From assembly GCF_018492665.1 (NCBI RefSeq), contig NZ_JAFVME010000003.1, positions 620,001-684,000 on the forward strand: DNA of 64,000 bases. Direction: 5' to 3'. Made by a program: the position numbers and the translations under genes. The notes under the pieces are model-generated. The model was not told the origin of the DNA, made no database searches, and worked only from the letters and a program-made list of their open reading frames with translations. Below, in pieces: positions 44,149 through 53,989 of this stretch (position 1 is its first letter; every line of letters starts with the position of its first letter). Origin of the DNA: Pedobacter sp. B4-66 (lineage in GTDB: Bacteria; Bacteroidota; Bacteroidia; Sphingobacteriales; Sphingobacteriaceae).

Positions 44149-47100
44149 TTAAAAATTAGCATTAACACCAAAAGAGATTGAAAAAGGGTTGGGTAAGGTA
44201 TGCGTGACGCGATAACCAAATGCATCCGGATCAATCCCATACTTGTTCTTTCTCCAGATTATGCCAAGATTACTTGCATAGCCATATACTTGCAACCGGG
44301 AAAAGAAATTTCTTCTAAGCAGGTTGTTTAGCGGGATATCATAACCTAAGCGGATATCCTGAAGCCGGACGTGGCTCCCACTTTCGACGAGTGTTTCTGA
44401 ATAGGTATAAAAGCTGCTTCTGTTATTATCTTCCGGATAGCGTAACGATGGGACATTTGTCTTTTGTTCGTCTCCCGGGTTTTGCCACCTTAACCCAAAA
44501 TCAGTATTGGCAAAGTAAGTCAACACATTGGTATAGTCTGTCGATATCGAGGAACGTCGAAACACATAGCCAAACTTGTAAGTAATGTTGACGCTTAAAC
44601 TGATCCCTTTATAGCTGAAATCATTTCGTATTGCCCCGAATACTGTCGGGCGGTAGCTTCCGTTATAAACAAGGCTGTCAGGACTAAAATTTCTTATAAT
44701 TGCATTATAGTCCTTACTTACTTTCCCATTGAGAAAACCCTGAGGATCGCCATTTTCCGGGTCAAGTCCCGCCCACTTATAACTGTAGATACTAAATAAC
44801 GGTTTACCTACGATACCAGAAAAACCACCGTTGGTTCTGAAAGATGATGATGTTTGCGGCACATCATACCGTATCAGTTTATCGTGAAGCGTACTGAATA
44901 AGAATGTTGAATTCCATAGAAATGCACCTTTGAAATTCTGGCTGTTCAGGCTTAGATCCAGTCCGTTTGCCTTTGTAGTTGCTGTGTTCGCCATGTAGGT
45001 AGAAAAGCCGGTTTGTGATGGCAGCGGGGTGGGTTGCAATAAATCCAGACCATTTTTCCAGAAGTATTCTACTGTTCCGCTTACCCGGTTTCCTTTTGTG
45101 CTGAAATCAAGCCCAAGGTTAATGTTTTTAACCCTCTCCCAGCGCAGCTCTGGATTGGGGGCATTGGTTATCGCAATAAGCTTTGCACCTGTAATATTGT
45201 CTGTTGAATAAAACCCGGTCAGATAGGCGGAACCCTGATATACATTCCCGTTGTAACCATAAGTTGCCCTTAGCTTTAACTGAGGTAGCCAGGCTACATA
45301 ATAAAAATCCTCCCTGTTTATATTCCATCCAATACCAGTTGACCACAAAGGGGTAATCTTATCATTGGTTTTTACACCGAAGATATTAGAACCATCCCTC
45401 CTGCCACTAATGCTGAAAATATAGCGCTGATCATAAGTATAGGCGGCATTTGCATAGTAAGAGATATATCTGTATAAAGAACCAAAAACATCTGTCGTCG
45501 GAGCAGGAATAAATGCGCTTCCTGAAGGGTTTATATCATAGGCAATATTATAGTTCAATGCACCAACGCCGCTACCAAACCTGTCATCGTAGCCATATGT
45601 TAGCCTGTTGAATCCTTCGGTTTTTCTTTCCCTTACTTCTGCTCCTGCGATAGCTGATATATCATGTTTTCTAAAAGCCTGATTATAGTTGAATTGTCCC
45701 CTGAAATTATTGGAGTTCCAAACATCATTCGCTAAGTTTAAGATCCCACCTTTAGGAAGAATATAATTAAAAGTACCTGTCGCTTCATCGAAAACTGAAA
45801 ACTGGTTGATCAGGTTTCGCGCATAATAGGTACTCTCGCCTTGATAATTTCGAGTATTGACCGTTTGATGTTCATTTTGATATTGTAATTCTGCGGTTAT
45901 CTGTGGTATGATTCTGTATTTAGCAGAAAAGCGTAGCAACAAATCTTTTACCCGTATGCTGTTATCGGCATTGTTCAGTTCATCCAATGGTCTGTAGTTC
46001 CAATCTAAAAAACCCTTTAACTGTGTTTGATCAATATATTCCTGACTGTAATTCCTGGGAATGGCAAGGGCCATGCCATTCCCATCTGCAAGCCTTGCAT
46101 ATGGCAACACGGAATTGTATTTAAAATTGAACATGTCATAGCTATCTGTTGCACCATATCCGAATTGATTATTCAAACGTGTTGTATTCTGGCTATAGTT
46201 TAATCCTACTGTAAGTTCAAGGTTTTTCAGGGCAGTATAAGTATTGGTACTGTTAATCGTAGTCCGGTCATAGGTATTCCTGACCAGGTTATCCCTGTTG
46301 TCATCCCTGCCAACTGAAAAGGAATAAGAAAGGTCTTTTGTGCCACCCCTGATCCCTAAAGCATATTGCTGGTTAATGGATTTCTGATAAATGTATTTGC
46401 CGATATCATCGCGCACATCCATTGTCCCCATCATATCCAGTTGCACTTTCGCGGCATCAGCTGTAATATCTCCTGCCCTTTGCTTTGCCAGGATGGATAC
46501 AACGGGTGACAATGCGGGGAAAGAAGAGTTATTGCTCAGATCATCATCGAAATAACCTTGCTCGAACAAATAAGATTCAACCCCAATATAGTCCTTGGCA
46601 TTCAGGAAATTCCGGTCATACTTTAAATCAGGTTTATTGCCTATGGTTAGATTCGTATTCAATTCAACGTTCGTCCTTTGGTTCAGTTTCCCCTTTTTGG
46701 TAGTAATCACCACAACGCCATTCCCTGCGCTTGCCCCCCAGATGGAAGCAGCAGCAGCGTCCTTTAAGATCGTGATTGATTCAATGTCATTTGGGTTGAT
46801 ATTGCTAATTTCTCCTTCATAAGGAAAGTTATCGAGTACGATCAAAGGGTCGGAAGAAGCATTGATCGTACTCTGCCCCCTGATATTAAAACCCGAATTT
46901 CGTGGGAAATACCCATTGGTATTTATACTTTTGTTTGCCTCACCATTAAACAGCACACCGGAACTAATACCATCGACCCTGTCTAGAATATTAGTTGAAA
47001 CCCTTCTCTGTACAAGGGCGCTGTCCAGTTGAACAAACGATCCTGTCACCCGTTCCTTGGGAATGTTCTGATAACCGGTACTGACTATTTCAAATTCTTC

Positions 47101-47775
47101 CAGTTTCGAAATGGTTTCTTTAAGTGTAGTGTTTATGCTGGATTTATCGCCTACAGATTGTTCAATAGTCTGGAATCCGACATAGGAGAATAGCAGTACA
47201 GCATTTTCGTCCGGAACGTCTATCATGTATTTTCCATCCCGTCCGGTGACCGTAGTGGTACTGGTCCCTTTGAGTCTTACTGTTACGCCTACCAGTGGGT
47301 TACCTTTTTCATCCGTAACGGTTCCGGTGATCTTGATTGCTTTGATAAACTTCGTGATTTTCTCAACGACCGAAACTGGCTTCCGTTTAATTACGATGGT
47401 TTTGTCTACGATCTCATAAGTAAGTGGCTGGTCTGTAAAAACTTTGTCCAGTACCGATTTCAAATCTCCACTCATCTTTACAGTGACCGGCTTGGTGTCT
47501 TTCAGAAGGTTGTTGTTATACCATACTTCAAAGCCGCTTTGTTTTTCAATTTCTTTGAAAACGGTTTTTAAAGGTGCTTTATCAATGGACAAAGTGATCT
47601 TCTGCGCATGAACGGAAACAGATACATGCATGATGGTAAACAGCAAGAAAAATGCGACAAAGTTGATACGCATAAAAAGCCTCCATTTAATAGCCGGGTC
47701 CAGCCCTCTAAGCCAGGACGACAGCCGTGTTTTGTCTTTGCGACGGCATATGCCGCCACAGTCAAAAATTTTCAT
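44149..47775 (-). CDS. SusC/RagA-type TonB-dependent receptor with STN signalling domain
   Basis: 1208 residues. A 34-residue basic extension precedes the signal peptide (FVAFFLLFTIMHVSVSVHAQ). A secretin/TonB N-terminal (STN) domain follows (about 58-130, APLKTVFKEIEKQSGFEVWY), then a carboxypeptidase-like domain (ITGTVTDEKGNPLVGVTVRL, about 150-235), the plug (SIWGASAGNGVVVITTKKGK) and the barrel, ending in FSISFGVNANF. The STN domain is the type that signals through FecR to an ECF sigma factor, and both genes are upstream. It is cotranscribed with susD and tlpA. Confidence 0.94.
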   Translation of the reverse strand: MKIFDCGGICRRKDKTRLSSWLRGLDPAIKWRLFMRINFVAFFLLFTIMHVSVSVHAQKITLSIDKAPLKTVFKEIEKQSGFEVWYNNNLLKDTKPVTVKMSGDLKSVLDKVFTDQPLTYEIVDKTIVIKRKPVSVVEKITKFIKAIKITGTVTDEKGNPLVGVTVRLKGTSTTTVTGRDGKYMIDVPDENAVLLFSYVGFQTIEQSVGDKSSINTTLKETISKLEEFEIVSTGYQNIPKERVTGSFVQLDSALVQRRVSTNILDRVDGISSGVLFNGEANKSINTNGYFPRNSGFNIRGQSTINASSDPLIVLDNFPYEGEISNINPNDIESITILKDAAAASIWGASAGNGVVVITTKKGKLNQRTNVELNTNLTIGNKPDLKYDRNFLNAKDYIGVESYLFEQGYFDDDLSNNSSFPALSPVVSILAKQRAGDITADAAKVQLDMMGTMDVRDDIGKYIYQKSINQQYALGIRGGTKDLSYSFSVGRDDNRDNLVRNTYDRTTINSTNTYTALKNLELTVGLNYSQNTTRLNNQFGYGATDSYDMFNFKYNSVLPYARLADGNGMALAIPRNYSQEYIDQTQLKGFLDWNYRPLDELNNADNSIRVKDLLLRFSAKYRIIPQITAELQYQNEHQTVNTRNYQGESTYYARNLINQFSVFDEATGTFNYILPKGGILNLANDVWNSNNFRGQFNYNQAFRKHDISAIAGAEVRERKTEGFNRLTYGYDDRFGSGVGALNYNIAYDINPSGSAFIPAPTTDVFGSLYRYISYYANAAYTYDQRYIFSISGRRDGSNIFGVKTNDKITPLWSTGIGWNINREDFYYVAWLPQLKLRATYGYNGNVYQGSAYLTGFYSTDNITGAKLIAITNAPNPELRWERVKNINLGLDFSTKGNRVSGTVEYFWKNGLDLLQPTPLPSQTGFSTYMANTATTKANGLDLSLNSQNFKGAFLWNSTFLFSTLHDKLIRYDVPQTSSSFRTNGGFSGIVGKPLFSIYSYKWAGLDPENGDPQGFLNGKVSKDYNAIIRNFSPDSLVYNGSYRPTVFGAIRNDFSYKGISLSVNITYKFGYVFRRSSISTDYTNVLTYFANTDFGLRWQNPGDEQKTNVPSLRYPEDNNRSSFYTYSETLVESGSHVRLQDIRLGYDIPLNNLLRRNFFSRLQVYGYASNLGIIWRKNKYGIDPDAFGYRVTHTLPNPFSISFGVNANF

Positions 47776-47840
47776 ATTTTTGGTTTGGTTTGGGTTAGTT
47801 GATATACTGCGCTAGCGGGATGATGTTAACCCCAAACTTT

Positions 47841-47877
47841 GCCGGAGGTGTTCGTCACAACACTTCCGGCTTTTTTT
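47841..47877 (+). terminator. Terminator-like hairpin on the plus strand between fecR and susC
   Basis: GCCGGAGGTGTT-cgtcac-AACACTTCCGGC followed by seven T, a strong intrinsic terminator for plus-strand transcription, although both neighbouring genes are on the minus strand. No A run precedes it, so it is not a good terminator for fecR. It would end a short RNA antisense to the susC start. Confidence 0.65.
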
Positions 47878-47970
47878 ATCTGGGGATTATTAAACCTAAA
47901 TTTTCTTTTTTTGATCTTACTTCATACAGTCGGGTTTATAGTGAAACATTTGGTTGGTTCGGTATATTGG

Positions 47971-49176
47971 TTAAGGTTTGATCACGAGTGTCCTTTTACT
48001 TCCATTCTGTTGCAAATGGAATTTAATCTGGCTGGCCTCAAATATTTTCAGCAAGCTGCTGAGGTTGGATTGGCGGGAGATACCGCCCGTAAACAGATCA
48101 CCTGGGATTGCACCTTCATACCTGATGTCTATATCATACCAGCGGGACACTTCCCTCATAATTTGTTGTATCGATGCGTCACGGAATTTCAGCTTCCCGT
48201 TTTTCCAGGCAAGCTCGGTTTCAAGGTCAGCTTGTTTAACTGTGATGGTTCCATCGGCCTCAAATCTGGCCTGCTCTCCCGGTATAATTATCTTATTCCG
48301 ATGCTCTGCACTCACCCGTACTGATCCTTCTTCAAGGGTAGTCCTTATCTTGCCTTCATTCTCGTAGCTGTTTATATTAAAGTGGGTACCCAACACTTCA
48401 ACCTCCTGCTTACCTGATTTCACGATAAAAGGATGGGCTTTGTCCTTTGCCACTTCAAAGTAGGCTTCGCCGCTCAACTCAACCATCCGCGTCCCTCGTT
48501 TACCTGTTCCCTTTTGCTCAAGGAAGGAAACCGGGTATTTCAACCTGGAAGCGGCGTTAAGCCATACTTTTGTGCCATCCGGCAATGTGATCTGAAACTG
48601 TCCTCCTCTTGGGGTAGTGATGGTGTTCGACAAATCAGGGGAAGAATTTGATTTGGCACCTTCATATTTATATGCGATGCTACCATCGGCAGTTTTTTCA
48701 ATACTTGTTTGTTGCTGCGTTGCGATGGTACCGTTTTCAGCAGCATTCAGGTCTAATATAGTACCGTCAGCAAGCATTAAGGTTGCCTTGTTGCTACCGG
48801 GAGCAACATTTAAGCTAATTTTTGTCGCAGCAGGTGTAATGGTATTGGGTTCCTGTAAGAAATAAGTATAAACAAGGAAGCCTATAATAATTAAGACGGA
48901 GGCTGCGGCAATGATTCGTTGCCAGGTAAGCGATATCTGGAAATGGCCTGGCTGATGTTTTTTATGATCATCCCTGATACGTTGTTTAAGCTTTTGGTGT
49001 ATGCGTTCGCGGATAACTATCGGATTTAAACTATATCCCTGGGGAAGCTCAAGCTGATCATCATGGTGTTTGTTGTACCAACTTTCAAAATAGACTGCTT
49101 CCACTTCTGTTAAGGTTCCTTGTTTGTATTTGTGGGCCAGCAGTTCTAAATATTCATTGTTCTCCTCGTTATCCAT
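47971..49176 (-). CDS. FecR-type anti-sigma / sigma regulator
   Basis: 401 residues. N-terminal cytoplasmic anti-sigma part (1-80: LLAHKYKQGTLTEVEAVYFE), one membrane helix (IIAAASVLIIIGFLVYTYFL, about 87-106), a periplasmic FecR domain (about 185-275: TPRGGQFQITLPDGTKVWLN, RMVELSGEAYFEVAKDKAHP) and the C-terminal DUF4974 region (KLKFRDASIQQIMREVSRWY). It relays the SusC signal to an ECF sigma factor. The expected sigma gene is not adjacent but 3.7 kb upstream at 52837, beyond two type IX-secreted genes. Confidence 0.93.
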   Translation of the reverse strand: MDNEENNEYLELLAHKYKQGTLTEVEAVYFESWYNKHHDDQLELPQGYSLNPIVIRERIHQKLKQRIRDDHKKHQPGHFQISLTWQRIIAAASVLIIIGFLVYTYFLQEPNTITPAATKISLNVAPGSNKATLMLADGTILDLNAAENGTIATQQQTSIEKTADGSIAYKYEGAKSNSSPDLSNTITTPRGGQFQITLPDGTKVWLNAASRLKYPVSFLEQKGTGKRGTRMVELSGEAYFEVAKDKAHPFIVKSGKQEVEVLGTHFNINSYENEGKIRTTLEEGSVRVSAEHRNKIIIPGEQARFEADGTITVKQADLETELAWKNGKLKFRDASIQQIMREVSRWYDIDIRYEGAIPGDLFTGGISRQSNLSSLLKIFEASQIKFHLQQNGSKRTLVIKP

Positions 49177-49498
49177 AGTGCATGATTTCCTTTATAGTCA
49201 GAGGAAATGGAAACGACCCTTAGTTTTTGGATACCTATTTTTTTATATATACTATTTGAACATTGCTTTTCAATATTATTATACGATTAAATGAGTAAAG
49301 CAGAGATGGCATAGCCTATTGCTTTTCAGTGAGATAGTAATGCTGTTTTCTAATACTTACCAAGTGTATGGTCACAAGATTGTGCATTTTACTTTAATAT
49401 TGGGATGCCGATATCAGGGATGTTCGGCATGTTTCTAAATCTGAATAAGTCAAAAACTGCTTTCTTTAGTATTTCCCTCTCCTATAAACTCATGCAAT
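49177..49498. other. Divergent gap between fecR and the first type IX-secreted gene
   Basis: 322 bp, AT-rich, no gene. It should hold promoters both ways; TACTTTAA near 49390 resembles a -7 box for the plus strand but is not exact. GATGCCGATATC...GATGTTCGGCAT (about 49405-49430) forms a weak dyad. Confidence 0.4.
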
Positions 49499-50479
49499 AT
49501 GAAATACTATATCCTCTTACTTATTTTGGTATTTACCACTGTATTTGCACAAGCACAGGCAGATAGTACTACTGTTTGGATCACTACAGACAGTGGGACT
49601 ATCTATAAGCTGAATGTAAATAATTGTTCATCTGAATTGTACTGTCATACAAATCGCCCATTCTATGACATTGCATTAACTCCGGATGGAAATTTATGGG
49701 GAAATACCAGCGACAGCCTATATCAAATTTATGCCAACGGCTATACAAGACCGGTAGGGAAAATTCCCTTTAGCCCAGGACTTGGCGGTTTAAACGATTC
49801 AACCTTACTGGTTGTTTCAATGCAGAACCTTATATCGGTTAAAACAACAGATGCTTCTGCAAGCCAGGTCGGTAATATAGGATACAATACTGATGGCGAT
49901 CTTGCTTGGCTAGGGAAAGACTTGTACATGTTTGCAGGGGGCCACTTTGTCAAAATAACGTTGAACGATACATATTCTGCTGTTACAAACGTTGATGCCG
50001 TTTTGCCCGATTCGACCTTCTATACGCCAGGATTAACTACTGCATACTTAAATAATTTTGGCTATAGCTTAATTAGCTTCCCCGGCAATGTAGAGTTTTA
50101 TAGGATAGACACAGCAGATGGCAACTATCATGAAATTTGTAGCAATCCTCAGGCAACGGCATTGGGTGCGGCTTCAATGATTTTCCCTCCCGATCCGATT
50201 ACAATGGCGATTCAAAACGCAATCAAAAATTCAATCCAATTCAATGTTTTCCCCAATCCCACATCTGATGAAATTTTCTTAGGGTTAAAGGGTTTCAACG
50301 GGAAGATATCGGATACTGAAATACGGCTGTATGATATAACGGGAAAATTACTGGTCACTCTCTCCTTAAAAACTTTAACGGAAAGGATTACATTAAAAAG
50401 CTATTCTCCGGGTTTATATATTTTGGAATTGCGATACCAAAACAAAAGTATACAGAGACAGAAGATCTTAAGAATATAA
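49499..50479 (+). CDS. Secreted beta-propeller-like protein with type IX sorting domain
   Basis: 326 residues. Signal peptide 1-20 (VFAQAQ), then short repeated strands (TVWITTDSGTIYKLNVNN, IALTPDGNLWGNTSDSLYQI, DGDLAWLGKDLYMFAGGHFV) that look like propeller blades. The C-terminal about 75 residues are a type A sorting domain (NVFPNPTSDEIFLGLKG...LYDITGKLLVTLSL...SPGLYILELRY), so it is exported by the type IX system to the surface or medium. It lies between the FecR and sigma genes on the opposite strand and probably shares a transcript with the next gene, 52 bp downstream. Confidence 0.85.
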   Translation: MKYYILLLILVFTTVFAQAQADSTTVWITTDSGTIYKLNVNNCSSELYCHTNRPFYDIALTPDGNLWGNTSDSLYQIYANGYTRPVGKIPFSPGLGGLNDSTLLVVSMQNLISVKTTDASASQVGNIGYNTDGDLAWLGKDLYMFAGGHFVKITLNDTYSAVTNVDAVLPDSTFYTPGLTTAYLNNFGYSLISFPGNVEFYRIDTADGNYHEICSNPQATALGAASMIFPPDPITMAIQNAIKNSIQFNVFPNPTSDEIFLGLKGFNGKISDTEIRLYDITGKLLVTLSLKTLTERITLKSYSPGLYILELRYQNKSIQRQKILRI

Positions 50480-50531
50480 ACCCGACCATTTCAACCAAAC
50501 AATCAAAAATTTTCCCCCTTAAATCAATTTT

Positions 50532-52724
50532 ATGCAAAAAACTTTCATTGCAAGGATAAGAAACGGCATCGCATTCCTTGTCATGCTTTCCCCGGTTCTC
50601 CTATGTGCACAGCCAATTACAACAACGACACTTACTGGTGTCAACAATTTCACAACGCTCGGCGGCGCTTTCATTCCGCCTGGCAATGTGGTAACGGTAG
50701 CTCCAGGTGCAATAATAACATTCAATTACGGATTAACGATAGACAGCAACGCAAAATTGATTGTGAATAATGGTGCTACAATAAGAATGGCAGATGGTAA
50801 ACGGATCATCCTTCAACAATTCCGTTCTTCTTCTCCAGTTCTTAATAATATTGGCGGTTATATCGAGCTTAACAATTCACTCATTACTTCTCTTACTTCT
50901 TCCCCAACGGGTGGCCTGTGGCAAGGCATTGAATGTAAGGAAGGTAATAGTAGTCTCATAAATACTGCACCCCCAGTACTCAAAATCAATGGTGGTACCA
51001 TTCAATACGCGAATTGTGCATTTACCTCATTTAACCCTATGATCATTGGCTTCGTGAAAGGGAGAATCTATGCGCAGAATGCTACATTCTTAAACAATTA
51101 CCGTAGTCTTAATATGACGGGAAGTTATTATTTTTCAATGCCCCCTCCCAATGAGGATTCTTTGGTTTGGACACCGGATTACATTGAGAACAGCACCTTT
51201 CGCTTGACCTCTGATTTCCCTTATACGCCTCCCGATGTTGTCAATTTACGTGGCGCTACTATTGCATTTCGTTCCTGTACCTTCAAAGCCGAATCGTTTA
51301 TTGGCGCTCTCACTAACGGGGATAATTACAATTTTGTAAATAACACAACAGCAATCAATGGTCTGAATACTATGCTGTGCGTTGACCAACTGTCAGGCAA
51401 TCCCAATGGATGTTCCTTGGAGGGATTCAAAAACGGGATAACAATCAATAATCCCCCCAATGTGAGGTACCTGAACATTGTCGGTAATTCGCATTTTGCC
51501 TGTGTGAACAACATCTCCATATTGGGAGGAGGAGGTCCCGCTTATATTCTTGGAAACGAGATGGTCGGGCCAATACCTACCAATAACGGAACCCCCAATC
51601 CAGCTGTAACCTTTTGTTCTGTCTTTCTAAGGAATTGCCGGGAGTATGTGATAGAAGGAAATCGTATTGGCTATGATATAGGCCCTGTTACGCAAGACTT
51701 TAATTTTGGTGGTATCGTGGTCATGAATTGCGGTGATTTCAACAATGTGGTTTATCGGAATATGGTTAATGTGCCTTTAGTCGGTGTGGGTATTGAAAGC
51801 ATTGGCACTAATAGAAACGCAGCCGGTAACAGCGGCTTGAAAATTCTGTGTAATACAATCAAAAGTACCAATTATGATATTGCTATAGTAAAGGACAGTG
51901 TTACTAATCCTGTAAATGGTATCCATTATCAACAATACATCCCGGGAATAAACTCTGGCGTTGACACATCCGCTGCCAATTTATTTTTGGGAAGCAACCC
52001 TAATAACCCCTATCGTAATTATTTATCGCTCAATACGACATCTTCATTTGTTTATAAGTACAATCCGGCATTCAGCAGTGAGAATCCGGTTTATAGAAAT
52101 TTCCCTGCTGCCATTACGACCAATGTAACCAATACCTGTCCGCCACGTAAGGTACGGAATCCGCAACCTCCATTTTCTTTTTCACCTCCGGATACTGCAC
52201 ACCTTATAGTGACGGGCGAAGATGCCCTTTTTTTCAACATGGCTTCACGACCTGAAAACTTTGAAAGCACCAGTGCTCTGGAACCCGTTCAGCAATGGCT
52301 CGTACAAAATAATTATAATTGGGCAGGCTTGCCACAGGATCAAAAGAGGCTTGTATATGAAACCGAAAATGATCCTATGTTTGAAGGGGCAACAGCACGT
52401 TCATTGCTGGCACTATTCGAGGATAAAAAATACGATCCCTTTGTTATTATACCAAAAGTTACAGCCAATATGGTGAAAATTCTAACCGACAATAACGATA
52501 AAATTTATCCTAACCCGGCAGGGGATAATGCATGGGTGAACTGGACTGGCGCGGATGCAACCCTTATGCTGACCAATGCGGCAGGACAAACGGTCTTACA
52601 ACAAAAAATTAAATCAGGCATCACCAAAATAGACCTGACCCAAATAAATGCAGGTATCTGTTTTGCAGAGATACGGATTGCAAGAAAGGTAGCCTATCAG
52701 CAAAAGGTAGTTATTGCTAAATAG
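50532..52724 (+). CDS. Secreted right-handed beta-helix-like protein with type IX sorting domain
   Basis: 730 residues. Signal peptide to about 26 (LLCAQP). The next about 400 residues have short repeats of the right-handed parallel beta-helix kind (GNVVTVAPGAIITFNYGLTI, SLINTAPPVLKINGGTIQYA, YVIEGNRIGYDIG), as in surface adhesins and lyases. No lyase catalytic residues stand out. The end is a type A sorting domain (KIYPNPAGDNAWVNWTGA...LTNAAGQTVLQQ). A surface structural or adhesive role is likely. It is followed by a clear terminator. Confidence 0.85.
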   Translation: MQKTFIARIRNGIAFLVMLSPVLLCAQPITTTTLTGVNNFTTLGGAFIPPGNVVTVAPGAIITFNYGLTIDSNAKLIVNNGATIRMADGKRIILQQFRSSSPVLNNIGGYIELNNSLITSLTSSPTGGLWQGIECKEGNSSLINTAPPVLKINGGTIQYANCAFTSFNPMIIGFVKGRIYAQNATFLNNYRSLNMTGSYYFSMPPPNEDSLVWTPDYIENSTFRLTSDFPYTPPDVVNLRGATIAFRSCTFKAESFIGALTNGDNYNFVNNTTAINGLNTMLCVDQLSGNPNGCSLEGFKNGITINNPPNVRYLNIVGNSHFACVNNISILGGGGPAYILGNEMVGPIPTNNGTPNPAVTFCSVFLRNCREYVIEGNRIGYDIGPVTQDFNFGGIVVMNCGDFNNVVYRNMVNVPLVGVGIESIGTNRNAAGNSGLKILCNTIKSTNYDIAIVKDSVTNPVNGIHYQQYIPGINSGVDTSAANLFLGSNPNNPYRNYLSLNTTSSFVYKYNPAFSSENPVYRNFPAAITTNVTNTCPPRKVRNPQPPFSFSPPDTAHLIVTGEDALFFNMASRPENFESTSALEPVQQWLVQNNYNWAGLPQDQKRLVYETENDPMFEGATARSLLALFEDKKYDPFVIIPKVTANMVKILTDNNDKIYPNPAGDNAWVNWTGADATLMLTNAAGQTVLQQKIKSGITKIDLTQINAGICFAEIRIARKVAYQQKVVIAK

Positions 52725-52741
52725 CCTTTTTTTGAAAGTAG

Positions 52742-52780
52742 AACGGCCTGTAAGTCTAATCTTGCAGGCCGTTTCTTTTT
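52742..52780 (+). terminator. Terminator after the beta-helix gene
   Basis: AACGGCCTG (52742-52750) pairs with CAGGCCGTT (52765-52773), flanked by further AAG/CTT pairing, then a T-rich run. It separates this gene from the convergent sigma gene. Confidence 0.8.
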
Positions 52781-52836
52781 CTGGTGATACATAAAAACAT
52801 TTCCAGCATACTTTGCCCATTCAATTGTATCACGAA

Positions 52837-53460
52837 TCATAAATGAAATTTATTTTGTTCGAGAACAGTAAGCAGGAATGTAGGTAGAACCAAGGTTAGG
52901 TTGCCTCGAATATCACGTAAGGCTTTGGACATATGAGCTTCCACTGTTTTTTCAGCAATATCAAGTTCAGCGGCGATCTGTTTGTTGCTCATGCCTTTTT
53001 CCCGGCTCATACGGAAAACGATCTGACATTTTGATGGTAGTTGCTTAATGGAGGCTTCTATCCTCTCCCACAACTCTTTTTCAAAAATGTATTCTTCAGA
53101 TGAAAGCTCATATTCCACGACAGGTGGCAATAGCTTTTCCTTATTACGCAAACGGTACTGTTTGTCCATAAGGTTAATGATCCGGTATTTCACAGCAACG
53201 GCAAGATAAGTCGATAAGGAATATTTGATATCCAGACTCGCTCTTCGCTGCCAGAGTGCAAAGAAAATATCCTGCACTACTTCTTCGGCACCTTCGGGAT
53301 CATCTAATCTATGACAGGCAACCGACAGCAGCTTATCCCAATACCGAAGGTAAAGAGCGGACAAAGCCTGTTCATCATCCTGCCGGAGCAGATGTATCAA
53401 TTCATTATCAGAAAGAGCTTTATAACTGTTCACTTTTCCTACTGCCAGACAATTGCACAA
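52837..53460 (-). CDS. ECF sigma factor (sigma-70 family)
   Basis: 207 residues with both ECF regions: sigma-2 (about 20-95: QALSALYLRYWDKLLSVACH, GAEEVVQDIFFALWQRRASL) and sigma-4 (about 135-190: LPSKCQIVFRMSREKGMSNK, LDIAEKTVEAHMSKALRDIR). In Bacteroidota such sigmas are normally followed at once by fecR, susC and susD. Here fecR is the next minus-strand gene but lies 3.7 kb away, after two plus-strand genes. I infer that they still form one sigma-FecR-SusC circuit that was split by insertion. Confidence 0.92.
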   Translation of the reverse strand: MCNCLAVGKVNSYKALSDNELIHLLRQDDEQALSALYLRYWDKLLSVACHRLDDPEGAEEVVQDIFFALWQRRASLDIKYSLSTYLAVAVKYRIINLMDKQYRLRNKEKLLPPVVEYELSSEEYIFEKELWERIEASIKQLPSKCQIVFRMSREKGMSNKQIAAELDIAEKTVEAHMSKALRDIRGNLTLVLPTFLLTVLEQNKFHL

Positions 53461-53532
53461 GACTAATATAACAATAAAATGTGCGATAAAAAACCTAGCC
53501 CCCGAGAAAATAAACTATCCTTATGGTTAAAG

Positions 53533-53907
53533 CTACCTATAGCCGATTTCAATTCTTAACTCGCCCGTAACCGTATATCCTTTTGGCGGATTATAAGTAC
53601 GGACAAGTGTACTTGCCGGTTGTACGAACTTACTTCCTATAGGACGCAATGGGGGCCATGTGAAAGACAGGAAAAGCCGGAACTGAATACAATCGGCAAG
53701 ATCTTCAGCCAATTCCTGAACTCGCGGATATTCCATTGATGCCAGAAAGGTTCTTTGTTGTGCATTCAGGGTAAAATGCCAATGCATCCAGGATTCAAAA
53801 TTTACACGAATTGCCTCAGTCTGAAGCCTGAGATCCGTGTCTGAAAGGGCATACAGCTCCGATATTTTTGCAGTAGTTCCTACTGCGTTGAAAAGTTGTT
53901 TTGACAT
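53533..53907 (-). CDS. Hypothetical protein
   Basis: 124 residues with no signal peptide or membrane helix. The first half is helical (TTAKISELYALSDTDLRLQT, NFESWMHWHFTLNAQQRTFL); the second half is Pro- and Gly-rich with strands (SKFVQPASTLVRTYNPPKGY, TVTGELRIEIGYR). I recognise no family. It is between the sigma gene and a divergent LytTR gene and is small enough to be an accessory or toxin/immunity-like factor, but nothing in it shows that. Confidence 0.55.
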   Translation of the reverse strand: MSKQLFNAVGTTAKISELYALSDTDLRLQTEAIRVNFESWMHWHFTLNAQQRTFLASMEYPRVQELAEDLADCIQFRLFLSFTWPPLRPIGSKFVQPASTLVRTYNPPKGYTVTGELRIEIGYR

Positions 53908-53989
53908 TAGATTTATATTTAGGGATAATAATCACAACCTAATATCGTTTTTTTAGAAACCAAATCAAAGACTAATCATCTCTAAATCA

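Noticed and set aside
44145..44240. 32-residue N-terminal extension of SusD into susC
   Set aside because: The ATG at 44144 places a proper lipobox; the extension overlaps the susC end in another frame.
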